Of a stretch of DNA of 64,000 bases, positions 35,096 to 42,952 are shown piece after piece. The translations under genes and the position numbers were made by a program. Every line of letters begins with the position of its first letter. Positions within the stretch are counted from its first letter, which is position 1. The notes under the pieces were generated by a model. It made no database searches, was not told the origin of the DNA, and saw nothing but the letters and a program-made list of their open reading frames with translations. Origin of the DNA: Neobacillus vireti (GTDB lineage: Bacteria > Bacillota > Bacilli > Bacillales > Cytobacillaceae); contig NZ_LDNB01000017.1 of assembly GCF_001026695.1 (NCBI RefSeq), positions 186,206-250,205 on the forward strand. The letters are read 5' to 3'.

Positions 35096-35527
35096 ATGAA
35101 TGAACATGTGTTGGAAATGATTGAACTGGAACTGGCCATCTTGATTCGCCGGACCACGTCAATTTCATCCCATAAGAAATTCGGCAATCTTGACCGATCT
35201 GCCTATCTATTATTACACCAAATAATCTCGAATGGGGCAGCGGGGGTAAAGGCTTTGGCTGGTGAATTCCAATTGGATATTTCCACAGTAAGCAGGCAAA
35301 CTGCAGCACTTGAGCAAAAAGGATATGTGTACAGAATTCCGGATCCACTAGATGGAAGAGCGTACTCTCTCCAAATTACGGAACTGGGAAAAAAGGAATA
35401 TACTGAAAACAAGCGTGAACGTTTGACGAGAATTGTTGAAGTTTTGGAAAGTTGGTCTGAGGAAGAAAGCAAAGTATTTGGAGACCTTTTGAAAAAATTT
35501 AATCAATGTGCGATTCAAGAGCAGTAA
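35096..35527 (+). CDS. MarR-family transcriptional regulator
   Basis: 143 aa. The winged helix is clear: AYLLLHQIISNGAAGVKALA, the recognition part LDISTVSRQTAALEQKGYV, and the wing YRIPDPLDGRAYSLQIT. N- and C-terminal helices would form the dimer interface. ATG 35096 has SD GAGGAAG. No Cys suggests thiol sensing in the usual OhrR position, so the ligand is unknown. Palindromes at 34884 and 35070 are candidate sites, suggesting control of itself and of the divergent CBS/MFS genes. Confidence 0.9.
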   Translation: MNEHVLEMIELELAILIRRTTSISSHKKFGNLDRSAYLLLHQIISNGAAGVKALAGEFQLDISTVSRQTAALEQKGYVYRIPDPLDGRAYSLQITELGKKEYTENKRERLTRIVEVLESWSEEESKVFGDLLKKFNQCAIQEQ

Positions 35528-35540
35528 GAGGGAAGGGCAA

Positions 35541-35905
35541 GTGTCCGCACCCCCAGCATTTTTAACGGAATCCAAATCAATAGAGGCAGGGCTGGAGAAA
35601 GCATATCAATGGAAGATTCCTTATTTATTTGTAACAATGGGAGGTAATGGTGCATTTGCTGTTTATAATGGGACCAGAGTAAATGTTCCTGGTGTGCAAG
35701 TATATGCGATTGACACTACAGTGCAGGTGATACATTTAGAGCTGCGATTTAATATTGCTTTCATGAAAAAGGGATGCCAGCGGAACCTTCCCAGTTAACT
35801 GAATACATCCATTTTACCAATCATGCAGGTGCTGATGTGACAACAGAGTTAGGGTCCTTGTCCGCTAAATTTGATATGACAGAGTTAAAAAACAATTCCT
35901 TATAG
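35541..35905 (+). pseudogene. Degraded PfkB/ribokinase-family sugar kinase, C-terminal part
   Basis: The frame reads SIEAGLEKAYQWKIPYLFVT then MGGNGAFAVYNGTRVNVPGV and AIDTT, matching PfkB kinases up to the catalytic DTTGAGD motif. A one-base shift at ~35722 moves the rest to another frame, where GDTFRAAI and then an in-frame TAA at ~35754 occur, followed by YCFHEKGMPAEPSQLTEYIH and NHAGADVTTELGS to TAG 35905. The N-terminal half of the gene is absent. It is a clear relic with a frameshift, a nonsense codon and 5' truncation, lying between marR and the next gene. Confidence 0.75.
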
Positions 35906-35918
35906 GAAGGACTAATCA

Positions 35919-36554
35919 TTGATACTAACAACTATCTTATTTGCAGTCATTTTTTTAAGTGGAATTTATTATTTAATCCGAAATCTTTTGAATTTGAAAA
36001 AAGCAGCTGAGCTCTCAAAGGATGCACTTTATCCAATGAATGAGGTTGATTTTGCAGGCATCATTATCCCAAATGAATGGAAACAGATGGAGCCCCTGAC
36101 AAAAAACACGAAGTCCTATCGATACGTACTATGGGGAACGGTGGCTGCTCTTGTTGTATTAACTGTTCTTTTGGTGATTGTCCTTACTACCAATTGGATA
36201 GACTCTTCATATTTTAGTTTGGCCTATTTGTTTTTCGCCATCATTAGCTCGATTCGGCATCGCGGGAATCTATTTATTTTGCCAAAAGGGATCGTTCTAA
36301 ATGGAAAATATTTTACCTATAGTCAAATTAAAAATTATGAGAGTGAGCAAATCATCCGATGGCATAACCTATATGGTCTAGATTCGAAGGTAAACAATGC
36401 CTATAAATTGACAATCCACGTGAAAAGGAATCTATTTCACTCGAATTTCCTTGTAATAGGAAATTCTGCACAACTTGAACAAATTACAACTTTACTTCAT
36501 CAGAAAGGGGTTCGGTGCAAAACAAACCCTTCTGAACAAATGAGAGGAAGCTAG
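35919..36554 (+). CDS. Unknown membrane protein with three helices
   Basis: 211 aa from TTG 35919, eight bases after GGAAGGA. An N-terminal helix (ILTTILFAVIFLSGIYYLI) is followed by a soluble stretch, two more helices (YVLWGTVAALVVLTVLLVIV and FSLAYLFFAIISSI), and then a C-terminal cytosolic domain of ~100 residues with FILPKGIVLNGKYFTYSQI. That domain looks like a PH-like beta fold common in Bacillus DUF proteins. I do not recognise the family. It ends two bases before the nitroreductase ATG, so the two form an operon. Confidence 0.6.
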   Translation: MILTTILFAVIFLSGIYYLIRNLLNLKKAAELSKDALYPMNEVDFAGIIIPNEWKQMEPLTKNTKSYRYVLWGTVAALVVLTVLLVIVLTTNWIDSSYFSLAYLFFAIISSIRHRGNLFILPKGIVLNGKYFTYSQIKNYESEQIIRWHNLYGLDSKVNNAYKLTIHVKRNLFHSNFLVIGNSAQLEQITTLLHQKGVRCKTNPSEQMRGS

Positions 36555-36556
36555 AT

Positions 36557-37042
36557 ATGAATATGATTGATTTGATTAAATCACGCCGGAATATAAAAAA
36601 TTTTAAGACGGATCAGGTCGATGAAACCATGATTAAAATATGGTTAGATGCCGCTGCGATGGCACCCAATCACCGTATGACTGAGCCGTGGGAGATTTAT
36701 TTTATCGGTCCAGAAACAAGAGGAACATTAAATCATAAAACAAATTTTGGCAACGCACCTACGTTAATGGCGGTATTATCAAAGCACGGGGCTTCTAAGG
36801 TTGAAACCGAAGAAAATGCCGCTGCAACAGCCTGCTTTATCCAAAATTTTAATTTAGCAGCATGGTCCGAGGGAGTAGGGACATTTTGGTCGTCAATTGG
36901 GATAACAGAACAAAAACGTGCACTTCTAAACGTGCCTGATAACTATGATTTGCTTGGTGTTCTTGCAGTTGGATATCCTGAGATGATCCCAGACCCTAAA
37001 CCACGAACTCCGATTGAAAATAAAATCAAATATTTACCCTAA
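36557..37042 (+). CDS. Nitroreductase-family FMN protein
   Basis: 161 aa, shorter than most nitroreductases (~200). It begins MNMIDLIKSRRNIKNFKTD, the usual I-x-x-R-R-S-x-R-x-F region that binds FMN phosphate, followed by AAMAPNHRMTEPWEIYFIG. The C-terminus has LLGVLAVGYPEMIP, the second FMN-contacting strand. Such enzymes reduce nitro groups, quinones or flavins with NAD(P)H. SD GAGAGGAAG precedes ATG 36557. The gene is the last on its strand before a hairpin facing the por operon. Confidence 0.85.
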   Translation: MNMIDLIKSRRNIKNFKTDQVDETMIKIWLDAAAMAPNHRMTEPWEIYFIGPETRGTLNHKTNFGNAPTLMAVLSKHGASKVETEENAAATACFIQNFNLAAWSEGVGTFWSSIGITEQKRALLNVPDNYDLLGVLAVGYPEMIPDPKPRTPIENKIKYLP

Positions 37043-37077
37043 ACATTGATTCTATTCAACAATCAAATTGAAAGAAT

Positions 37078-37108
37078 ACGGTCGCCAATTGGGCTAATTG
37101 GCGACCGT
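37078..37108. terminator. Perfect 13-bp hairpin between convergent genes
   Basis: ACGGTCGCCAATT / AATTGGCGACCGT with loop GGGCT. There is no T run on the plus side, so it may stabilise 3' ends rather than terminate rightward transcripts; on the minus strand it follows the por gene by ~40 bp. Confidence 0.7.
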
Positions 37109-37147
37109 AACAGTTCATCTCTCAATCTCTAATTGGCATAGTTACCC

Positions 37148-39460
37148 TTATAGATAAGGACTTTCGTGCTTCGCTTTGAGCCGGTTCCAACGGCGTTCGA
37201 CCTCATCATCAAACATTTGCAGCATGGCTTGGCTGTCTTCTTTTAGCATATGCTTTGTTTTCCCCATCAACTTCAGCCACTCCGTTACGGCTAACCGTTT
37301 ATTCTTAGCCTCAGGATCATAGGTAATCGTCGTAATTCCGCGTTCCACCTCATAGAGCGGGAAGAAGTTGGAGTTGACGGCAGCCTCAACAATTGTTTGG
37401 CCTAATTCATCCTTCGATTTCCAGTTCAATGGGCAGGTAATCAAAATCTTACCATAAACAAGTCCTTCATTTTTAGCATACCAACCGGCTTTTGCCGCTT
37501 TCTTTAATAGGTCGCGGTCAAATGCCTCTGTTCCTGTAAATACATAAGGAATATGAGTTGCAGCCATGATTTGGGCTGTATCCTTATGATGGAACGGCTT
37601 CCCGTTCTGGAAGGAGCCAACATTTGAGGTGCTCGTCATATGTCCCATCGGTGTCGAATAGGAGAGCTGACTGCCCGTGTTCATGTAGCCTTCGTTATCA
37701 TATTCTAGGATAATCATTTTATGGTTGCGCAGTGCAGTTCCGATGGCAGGACCCATTCCAATATCCATGCCGCCGTCACCTGTAACCATGACAAAGGTAA
37801 AATCATCGCTCAAGCCCAGTTCAGCCAATTCACCGCGCCGTTTTCGTTCATGGAACATTTCCACCAGACCCGATAACGTCGCCGAGCCATTTTGGAAGAG
37901 ATTGTGGATGTAAGTCGCTTTATGGGCGCTATATGGAAAACCGGTCGTAACGACCATCGCACAGCCCGTATGGAATAATGCGACAATGTCTCCTTCAATT
38001 CCTTTAAAAAACAATTCGAGCCCTGAGAAAATGCCGCAGCCTGGACATGCTCCGTGTCCGGAAGCTAACCGTTTTGGTTTTTTCGTTAAGCTCCTAAGCG
38101 GCGGGATTTTCACCTTTAGTTCACCGGTATTTTCGTCAGGGGTGACGGTGATTAAACCGGTATTCAAATCTTCTTTTTTCATTGGATTTAAGACGCGCTT
38201 AGGTGCGAATTCTGGTCTGCCGGGATTATGGCCAAAGTAGTCAAATCCCCTTTCAACAAAGCTAGTTTCCGCCGCATCAATCGCTAACCGGAAAAAGTGT
38301 TCTGCATCATCGGCATAAAAATCTTTACCACCTAAACCGTAGATGCGGTTAATCACCTTTGTCCTGACATTTCCAACGGTTTGCAGCGCCGCTCTTAATT
38401 CAAGTGCCATGTTTCCGCCATGTGCACCGTACGAGTCGGCCCTGTCCCCAACTGTAATCGCTTTCACGTTTTTCAATGCTTCTGCTAATTTTGCTTGCGG
38501 GAAGGGGCGAATCATATTAGGAGAGATGACCCCGGCTTTTATCCCTTGTACGCGAAGTCTGTCGGCTACGTCTTTACAAACCTCAGCGGCTGAGTTTAGC
38601 ATAAATACCGCAACTTCTGCATCATCCATACGATATAAATCAAGGACTGGATATTCCCGGCCTGTTAATTCCGTATATTCCTTCGAAATTCTCTCGAAGA
38701 CTTGCTCTGCATTATACATGGCCTCCGATTGTTGATAACAGTTATTAATATAATCAGGTTCATTCATATAAGGACCAATTGTGACCGGATTCTCGCGATC
38801 TAACGCATGCGGGAAGTTCCTTGGAGGATCGCCGATAAACGTATGAACATCTTGTTTATTTTTCAATACCTGGACCCGTCGCTTTTGATGGGATGTGAAG
38901 TAACCATCGAACGATACAATCACCGGAAGTCGAACTTCAGGATCTTCTGCTAGTTTAATAGCAATCAAGTTCATATCATAGACGATTTGCGGGTCACGGG
39001 CCATTAAGATTGGCCATCCAGTATTTAACGCGAAATATAAATCGGAATGATCTCCGTGAATATTTAACGGCCCCGAGACAGAGCGGTTGACCAAATTCAA
39101 TACCATCGGGAATCTAGTCCCAGATTGAACAGGCAGCTGCTCTAACATATAAAGAAACCCATTGGCGCTGGTTGCGTTAAACACACGTCCGCCGCCAGTT
39201 GATGCCCCGTAACAAATGCCGGCGGATCCGTGTTCACCATCAGCAGGAATTAACACGATATCATGTTCTCCTTTGGCCTTCATCCCATCGAGGAACTGGG
39301 CGACTTCAGTAGAAGGGGAAATCGGAAAATAGCCCATAACATGATAATTAATTTGGTGTGCTGCATAGGCAGCCATTTCATTACCTGATTCAAAAACAAC
39401 AGTTTGTTCAACGGACCCTGTTTTTATCGATCCCTTTTCTTGTTCTAAATTAATCGACAT
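37148..39460 (-). CDS. 2-oxoacid:ferredoxin oxidoreductase, fused alpha-beta subunits
   Basis: 770 aa. The N-terminal part is the PorA domain (PISPSTEVAQFLDG, NATSANGFLYMLEQLPVQSG), with the middle domain VRLPVIVSFDGYFTSHQKRR typical of pyruvate-type enzymes. The C-terminal ~300 residues are PorB: GHGACPGCGIFSGLEL with Cys for a [4Fe-4S] cluster, HTGCAMVVTTGFPY, and the TPP-binding VTGDGGMDIGMGPAIGTAL. It decarboxylates a 2-oxoacid, likely pyruvate, to acyl-CoA and reduced ferredoxin. A linker of ~20 residues joins domains that are usually separate. It is cotranscribed with the gene at 39479-40489, 18 bp apart. Confidence 0.9.
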   Translation of the reverse strand: MSINLEQEKGSIKTGSVEQTVVFESGNEMAAYAAHQINYHVMGYFPISPSTEVAQFLDGMKAKGEHDIVLIPADGEHGSAGICYGASTGGGRVFNATSANGFLYMLEQLPVQSGTRFPMVLNLVNRSVSGPLNIHGDHSDLYFALNTGWPILMARDPQIVYDMNLIAIKLAEDPEVRLPVIVSFDGYFTSHQKRRVQVLKNKQDVHTFIGDPPRNFPHALDRENPVTIGPYMNEPDYINNCYQQSEAMYNAEQVFERISKEYTELTGREYPVLDLYRMDDAEVAVFMLNSAAEVCKDVADRLRVQGIKAGVISPNMIRPFPQAKLAEALKNVKAITVGDRADSYGAHGGNMALELRAALQTVGNVRTKVINRIYGLGGKDFYADDAEHFFRLAIDAAETSFVERGFDYFGHNPGRPEFAPKRVLNPMKKEDLNTGLITVTPDENTGELKVKIPPLRSLTKKPKRLASGHGACPGCGIFSGLELFFKGIEGDIVALFHTGCAMVVTTGFPYSAHKATYIHNLFQNGSATLSGLVEMFHERKRRGELAELGLSDDFTFVMVTGDGGMDIGMGPAIGTALRNHKMIILEYDNEGYMNTGSQLSYSTPMGHMTSTSNVGSFQNGKPFHHKDTAQIMAATHIPYVFTGTEAFDRDLLKKAAKAGWYAKNEGLVYGKILITCPLNWKSKDELGQTIVEAAVNSNFFPLYEVERGITTITYDPEAKNKRLAVTEWLKLMGKTKHMLKEDSQAMLQMFDDEVERRWNRLKAKHESPYL

Positions 39461-39478
39461 GAAAATCCCGCCCTTTCC

Positions 39479-40489
39479 TTAAATTGAGGTTGCCAAATCA
39501 TATAAATGCGGCACACGATTCTTGTCGGCATAACCGTCATTAAATTCTCTTTCGCCTGATAATGCTTCAACAGGACATGCTGTGACGCATTTCAAGCAGC
39601 CTTTGCAATATTGGTAGTCAATCCCTTGGAGGAACATTTGCGGCCGGCCGCGTTTGTCTGCCTTTTCTTCCCAAACAAAGCAAAAGTCAGGGCAAGCCGT
39701 ATCACAGGCTGCACAATTAATGCATTTTTCTTCGTGAAAATGCGGCAGCATCCCGGCACGGGAAATGCTTAAATCTTTTAATATGCTGTTCCCTGGATTT
39801 GTAATGGTCCCGCCAATCGCTTGGGTTTGATAGCCTAGGAGCGGTTCAGCTCTCATAAATGGTTGTGGCTCGTAGCCATCATCAACAAAATAGGTTTTGA
39901 ATTCGACTTCATTGTATCCGCGCTCAAACGTCCGAATATTCGGTTCAACAAGGTGTGGATACTTTTTCTCAAATGTACGGCGAATCGTTTGTTTCATAGA
40001 TTCTGGGTCTAAGAAGCCAATAATTCGATAAAGCGCTCCCAACATTGCCGTGTTGGCTTTTGTTTGTTCTTCCAAAGCAATACCGGTTGCATCAACAATG
40101 GCGATTGTTCCACCAGTAATTTTCATTAATGTCTTAAGTTCGTCAGGGGATTTTTGTGAATTGACTAAGATGTTACTGTCAGGGTAAACCCCGCTTGTAC
40201 AATCGATAGTTTTAAAAAGGGCATCATGGAAAATCCCTACAACATGTGGGCGTTCAATGGGTGTTGTGTCTCTGATGTTTGTTTCAGGTTCGCAAAAACG
40301 AATATGTGCTTTTACAGGGGAGCCTTTTTTCTCTGATCCATAAGATGAAAAACCGACTCCGTTAAGTCCGTTTCCAACAACACCATCTTCGGAAAGCATT
40401 TTTCCAGCTAAGTTAGCTCCCAATCCGCCGATTGATTCAAGGCGAATTTCAAAAAAACCTAATTCATTGGTTTTCGGCAGTTTTGACAA
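39479..40489 (-). CDS. 2-oxoacid:ferredoxin oxidoreductase, fused gamma-delta subunits
   Basis: 336 aa from TTG 40489 with SD AGGAGGAATACG. Residues ~12-190 are the gamma domain (EIRLESIGGLGANLAGKML, RPHVVGIFHDALFKT), which holds CoA. The end is a delta-type ferredoxin domain with two [4Fe-4S] sites: CINCAACDTACPDFC and CKGCLKCVTACPVEAL. These pass electrons from the TPP centre to ferredoxin. The enzyme is O2-sensitive in most anaerobes, so its presence in this otherwise respiratory genome fits anaerobic or microaerobic life. First gene of the two-gene operon, with a good promoter at 40564-40592. Confidence 0.9.
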   Translation of the reverse strand: MSKLPKTNELGFFEIRLESIGGLGANLAGKMLSEDGVVGNGLNGVGFSSYGSEKKGSPVKAHIRFCEPETNIRDTTPIERPHVVGIFHDALFKTIDCTSGVYPDSNILVNSQKSPDELKTLMKITGGTIAIVDATGIALEEQTKANTAMLGALYRIIGFLDPESMKQTIRRTFEKKYPHLVEPNIRTFERGYNEVEFKTYFVDDGYEPQPFMRAEPLLGYQTQAIGGTITNPGNSILKDLSISRAGMLPHFHEEKCINCAACDTACPDFCFVWEEKADKRGRPQMFLQGIDYQYCKGCLKCVTACPVEALSGEREFNDGYADKNRVPHLYDLATSI

Positions 40490-40873
40490 ACGTATTCCTC
40501 CTATCTGTTTAAATCAATCTAACAATTGGAATTTTATAAATTTTCTATAAATTATCCATTTTTATTGTAACAGGATACAAAATCAATGACAACAGATTAT
40601 TAAGGGGAAAATTAACAATTCCCTTGAATCCCTGTATTTTAACACTTTTAAATAATTATTAATGTTTTAGTTTATTTAAAATCACAATCTGATGTAATAC
40701 AGTTTTTTAATGTTTTATAACAGTGGAAGAAATCTTAGAACAAACAGGTGTAATATTCGGTCATTTTCTATTAAACCCTATAAAACTGTAGCAAAAAACG
40801 TATAAAGAGATATAATTAACCCAATATGTGTTTGTTTATAAATGAATCACAAAGCTGTATGGGGGAACGGTTT
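40490..40873. other. Intergenic region, 384 bp, AT-rich, divergent promoters
   Basis: No reading frame or hairpin of note. The left part holds the leftward por promoter; the right part must hold the promoter of the gene at 40874. I find no clear Rex, Fnr or cre box here by eye. Confidence 0.5.
40564..40592 (-). promoter_or_regulatory. Sigma-A promoter of the por operon
   Basis: On the minus strand TTGTCA (40592-40587) and TACAAT (40569-40564) are separated by 17 bp, ~75 bp before the TTG start at 40489. Confidence 0.65.
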
Positions 40874-41374
40874 ATGGTTGGAATAAAAAGTATAAAAATT
40901 GATGGTGAAAGTATTCATGTCTTTAAAAGTGCCATCTATATTTTTGAATCAAGCTCGGGATTCACCTTGGAATTGGATATTATCGTTAGTGAAATTGTGG
41001 TGAAAAAATATAAAAAGTTTGAAAACCTGATAATGGAGATTGAGTTAGAGGATGGTAGATTGATAAATTCAATTATGCATCTAAAAATCCTGTCAGGCGG
41101 ATTGCCGCAGCTTAATTTATTCTGCGAACTTAATGACATTCAAGAGTATGATGATTTCGATAAAGTGAACGAACATGATACATGGTTTCCGAATATAGAA
41201 GAAGGCATAACAATAGAAGAAATTAGAAAAGTGGAAATGCCAATTGAAGAAGTTAGTTTAAAATTAAAATTGCCAATTGACCAGGTTGAATGGTTAAAAT
41301 CTCAAAAAAAGGGAGCATTAAACGAAATGTTCCAAACATTCATTTCTGATTATTGGAAAAAGCTGAAAAGCTAA
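40874..41374 (+). CDS. Unknown cytosolic protein
   Basis: 166 aa from ATG 40874 with GGGGGAACGG upstream; ATG 40859 is in frame. I do not recognise it. The first 70 residues look beta-rich (KSIKIDGESIHVFKSAIYIF, then GFTLELDIIVSEIVVKK). The rest is helical and acidic with IEEVSLKLKLPIDQVEWLKS, a region like a helix-turn-helix. No signal peptide or membrane helix. Monocistronic, with a strong terminator immediately after. Confidence 0.55.
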   Translation: MVGIKSIKIDGESIHVFKSAIYIFESSSGFTLELDIIVSEIVVKKYKKFENLIMEIELEDGRLINSIMHLKILSGGLPQLNLFCELNDIQEYDDFDKVNEHDTWFPNIEEGITIEEIRKVEMPIEEVSLKLKLPIDQVEWLKSQKKGALNEMFQTFISDYWKKLKS

Positions 41375-41377
41375 TCC

Positions 41378-41406
41378 AAAGCACTCTTTGGAGTGCTTTT
41401 TTAAAT
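41378..41406 (+). terminator. Rho-independent terminator
   Basis: AAAGCACTC-TTTG-GAGTGCTTT followed by T residues, four bases after the stop codon at 41374. Confidence 0.85.
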
Positions 41407-41560
41407 TTTCATATGCCAATGGGAAAAATGATTTCCTCAATCCACAAAATTTGTAAAGTTCCTCCGACTTATTACGCATTTTTAAAATTAAAAGCGAAAA
41501 AAATTCGTTTTGGATGTATAATAAGGACTTGTTATTTATATGAAGGAGGAAATTATTTTG

Positions 41561-41941
41561 ATGGTATGGACTTTAGGCGGATTGTTTGTGATATCCGTTT
41601 TATTGCTGATCATTTCAATATTAAAATCTACTCAAGTGGCAAAAATGGAACATAATCAAATTGACGTGATTCATATATCCACTATGAAAGAAATCAATGC
41701 CCTTCAAGAATCAATTCGCAATATTGAGCTTGATATAGAAGTGGTAATGAAGGAAGCAGGGATCCAACTTTCTCCTGAGGAAAAGGTTTTCATGCGTGAA
41801 GTACTAGACTTATATAAACGCAATTACTCGATTGAAAGCATCGCTAAACAAAAACAAGTAGAAGAAAGTGAGATTGAACAGAGATTGGCTCCTTTTCAGA
41901 AAATAAAGGATGAAGGGAGAAAAGTTGCCAATGAGAATTAA
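41561..41941 (+). CDS. Small membrane-anchored coiled-coil/HTH-like protein
   Basis: 126 aa from ATG 41561; TTG 41558 is better spaced from AGGAGG and may be the true start. An N-terminal membrane helix (LGGLFVISVLLLIISIL) is followed by a coiled-coil-like stretch (NALQESIRNIELDIEVVM) and a C-terminal LYKRNYSIESIAKQKQVEES segment resembling a helix-turn-helix in which SIESIAKQKQV is the core. Such layouts occur in Bacillus proteins of cell-surface or motility control. I cannot name it. It is translationally coupled with the next gene (11-bp overlap). Confidence 0.6.
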   Translation: MVWTLGGLFVISVLLLIISILKSTQVAKMEHNQIDVIHISTMKEINALQESIRNIELDIEVVMKEAGIQLSPEEKVFMREVLDLYKRNYSIESIAKQKQVEESEIEQRLAPFQKIKDEGRKVANEN

Positions 41942-42425
41942 CTTATTAAGCAGCTTTGCAGCAGGAATCCTTATTGCAACAACTATTTCTGGAATTGTTT
42001 ACTTTTCTAGTACAGGTGATGCGCCGAAAACAGCTGCTAAAATATCCAATAACCAAAAAACGGTTAAGGTTCAAACATCTGAAAAAGAAATGAAACAAAA
42101 GCTTGAAACAAAAGGCTATGTCGTTCAGTCGAAAGCTGAATATGACAAGAATATGAAAGCGGCAAAAGCATCTGTTCAAAAACAAGCCCCGGCTGATGAC
42201 AAAAAGCCTGCTAAAGAGGTAACACGGGTGGTCGTCAACGTATCCGATGGTATGACCAGTATCGATGTCGGCAAAAGCCTAGAAAAAGCCAAATTGATTC
42301 CGAATGGATTTAATTTCTCTATGGATGTTGAGAAAAAAGGGCTAGATAAAAACTTGCGCCCCGGAACCTATGTAGTCGATAGTGAAATGTCCACAGACCA
42401 AATGATCACAACTATTTTTAAGTAA
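41931..42425 (+). CDS. MltG/YceG-N-domain-like membrane protein, no catalytic domain
   Basis: 164 aa from ATG 41931 (SD GAAGGGAG). An N-terminal membrane helix (SFAAGILIATTISGIVYF) precedes a Lys/Gln-rich linker. The C-terminus VNVSDGMTSIDVGKSLEKAK, NGFNFSMDV and RPGTYVVDSEMSTDQMITTI resembles the LysM-like N-terminal part of endolytic transglycosylase MltG, whose catalytic Glu domain should follow and is absent. It would sit outside the membrane and might bind peptidoglycan or a divisome partner. Overlaps the preceding gene by 11 bp. A palindromic terminator follows. Confidence 0.68.
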   Translation: MRINLLSSFAAGILIATTISGIVYFSSTGDAPKTAAKISNNQKTVKVQTSEKEMKQKLETKGYVVQSKAEYDKNMKAAKASVQKQAPADDKKPAKEVTRVVVNVSDGMTSIDVGKSLEKAKLIPNGFNFSMDVEKKGLDKNLRPGTYVVDSEMSTDQMITTIFK

Positions 42426-42438
42426 ACGTAAGTATATT

Positions 42439-42497
42439 AAGGTGCCTTTCCCCCAGTGATGTAACGCTTTAAAGCAGCGGGGGTCAGGCACCTTTTC
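42439..42497 (+). terminator. GGTGCC...GGCACC palindromic terminator
   Basis: Outer arms AAGGTGCC / GGCACCTT and inner CCCCC (42450-42454) / GGGGG (42479-42483), loop AGTGATGTAACGCTTTAAAGC with its own symmetry, then TT. A member of the dispersed family. Confidence 0.75.
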
Positions 42498-42520
42498 CCA
42501 TTCTTTAAAGATTTCAATTT

Positions 42521-42538
42521 TTGTTCATTATTTCACAA
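42521..42538. promoter_or_regulatory. Degenerate Rex-like box upstream of the 75-aa gene
   Basis: TTGTTCA-TTAT-TTCACAA has the length and spacing of the Rex operator with two mismatches in the left arm. Weak by itself; noted because a perfect Rex box follows 340 bp on. Confidence 0.3.
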
Positions 42539-42595
42539 ACTCTTATTCCATTTTGGTGGTATGATGGATTCATAAGATAACAAGGAGTGATATCG

Positions 42596-42823
42596 ATGAT
42601 GATTTGTGAATGGAAGACTTTCTCAACAGATTCCGAAACATATACCTTGGAAGCTTTTGAAGCAGCAGTTGGCGATGAATTTGAGGCAATGATGTTTAAA
42701 GAAAATGAAAACATTCCCGCTTATATTTGGACAGTTAATTTTGTGATTATTGTAAAAAGATCTTCAAAAATACTGACAGACATTTCATTTGAAAAGATTC
42801 CCCGAAATCCAGTTTGCGAATAG
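42596..42823 (+). CDS. Small hypothetical protein
   Basis: 75 aa from ATG 42596, eight bases after AAGGAG. The N-terminus is acidic (SETYTLEAFEAAVGDEFEAM) and a short hydrophobic strand (YIWTVNFVIIVKRSS) follows. There is no signal peptide and no family I recognise. The strong SD and the position of a possible Rex-like box suggest a real gene, perhaps expressed under reducing conditions with adhE. Confidence 0.5.
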   Translation: MMICEWKTFSTDSETYTLEAFEAAVGDEFEAMMFKENENIPAYIWTVNFVIIVKRSSKILTDISFEKIPRNPVCE

Positions 42824-42873
42824 CAAGAATGACGATATCAGTAAATTGTAGGATATTATTTTTTTAATTCAAC

Positions 42874-42891
42874 TTGTGAAATTATTCACAA
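42874..42891. promoter_or_regulatory. Rex operator upstream of adhE
   Basis: TTGTGAA-ATTA-TTCACAA is a perfect inverted repeat and an exact fit to the Rex consensus. It lies 61 bp before the adhE ATG. Rex releases DNA when NADH rises, which would induce adhE on loss of oxygen. Confidence 0.85.
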
Positions 42892-42952
42892 ACTCTAAAG
42901 AATATTTAATTTAGAATGTTTTACTAATTTTTGACCAAATGGAGTGATTGCA

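Noticed and set aside
34884-35099. 71-codon frame upstream of marR
   Set aside because: It has no SD, spans the divergent promoter and palindromes, and has no recognisable sequence.
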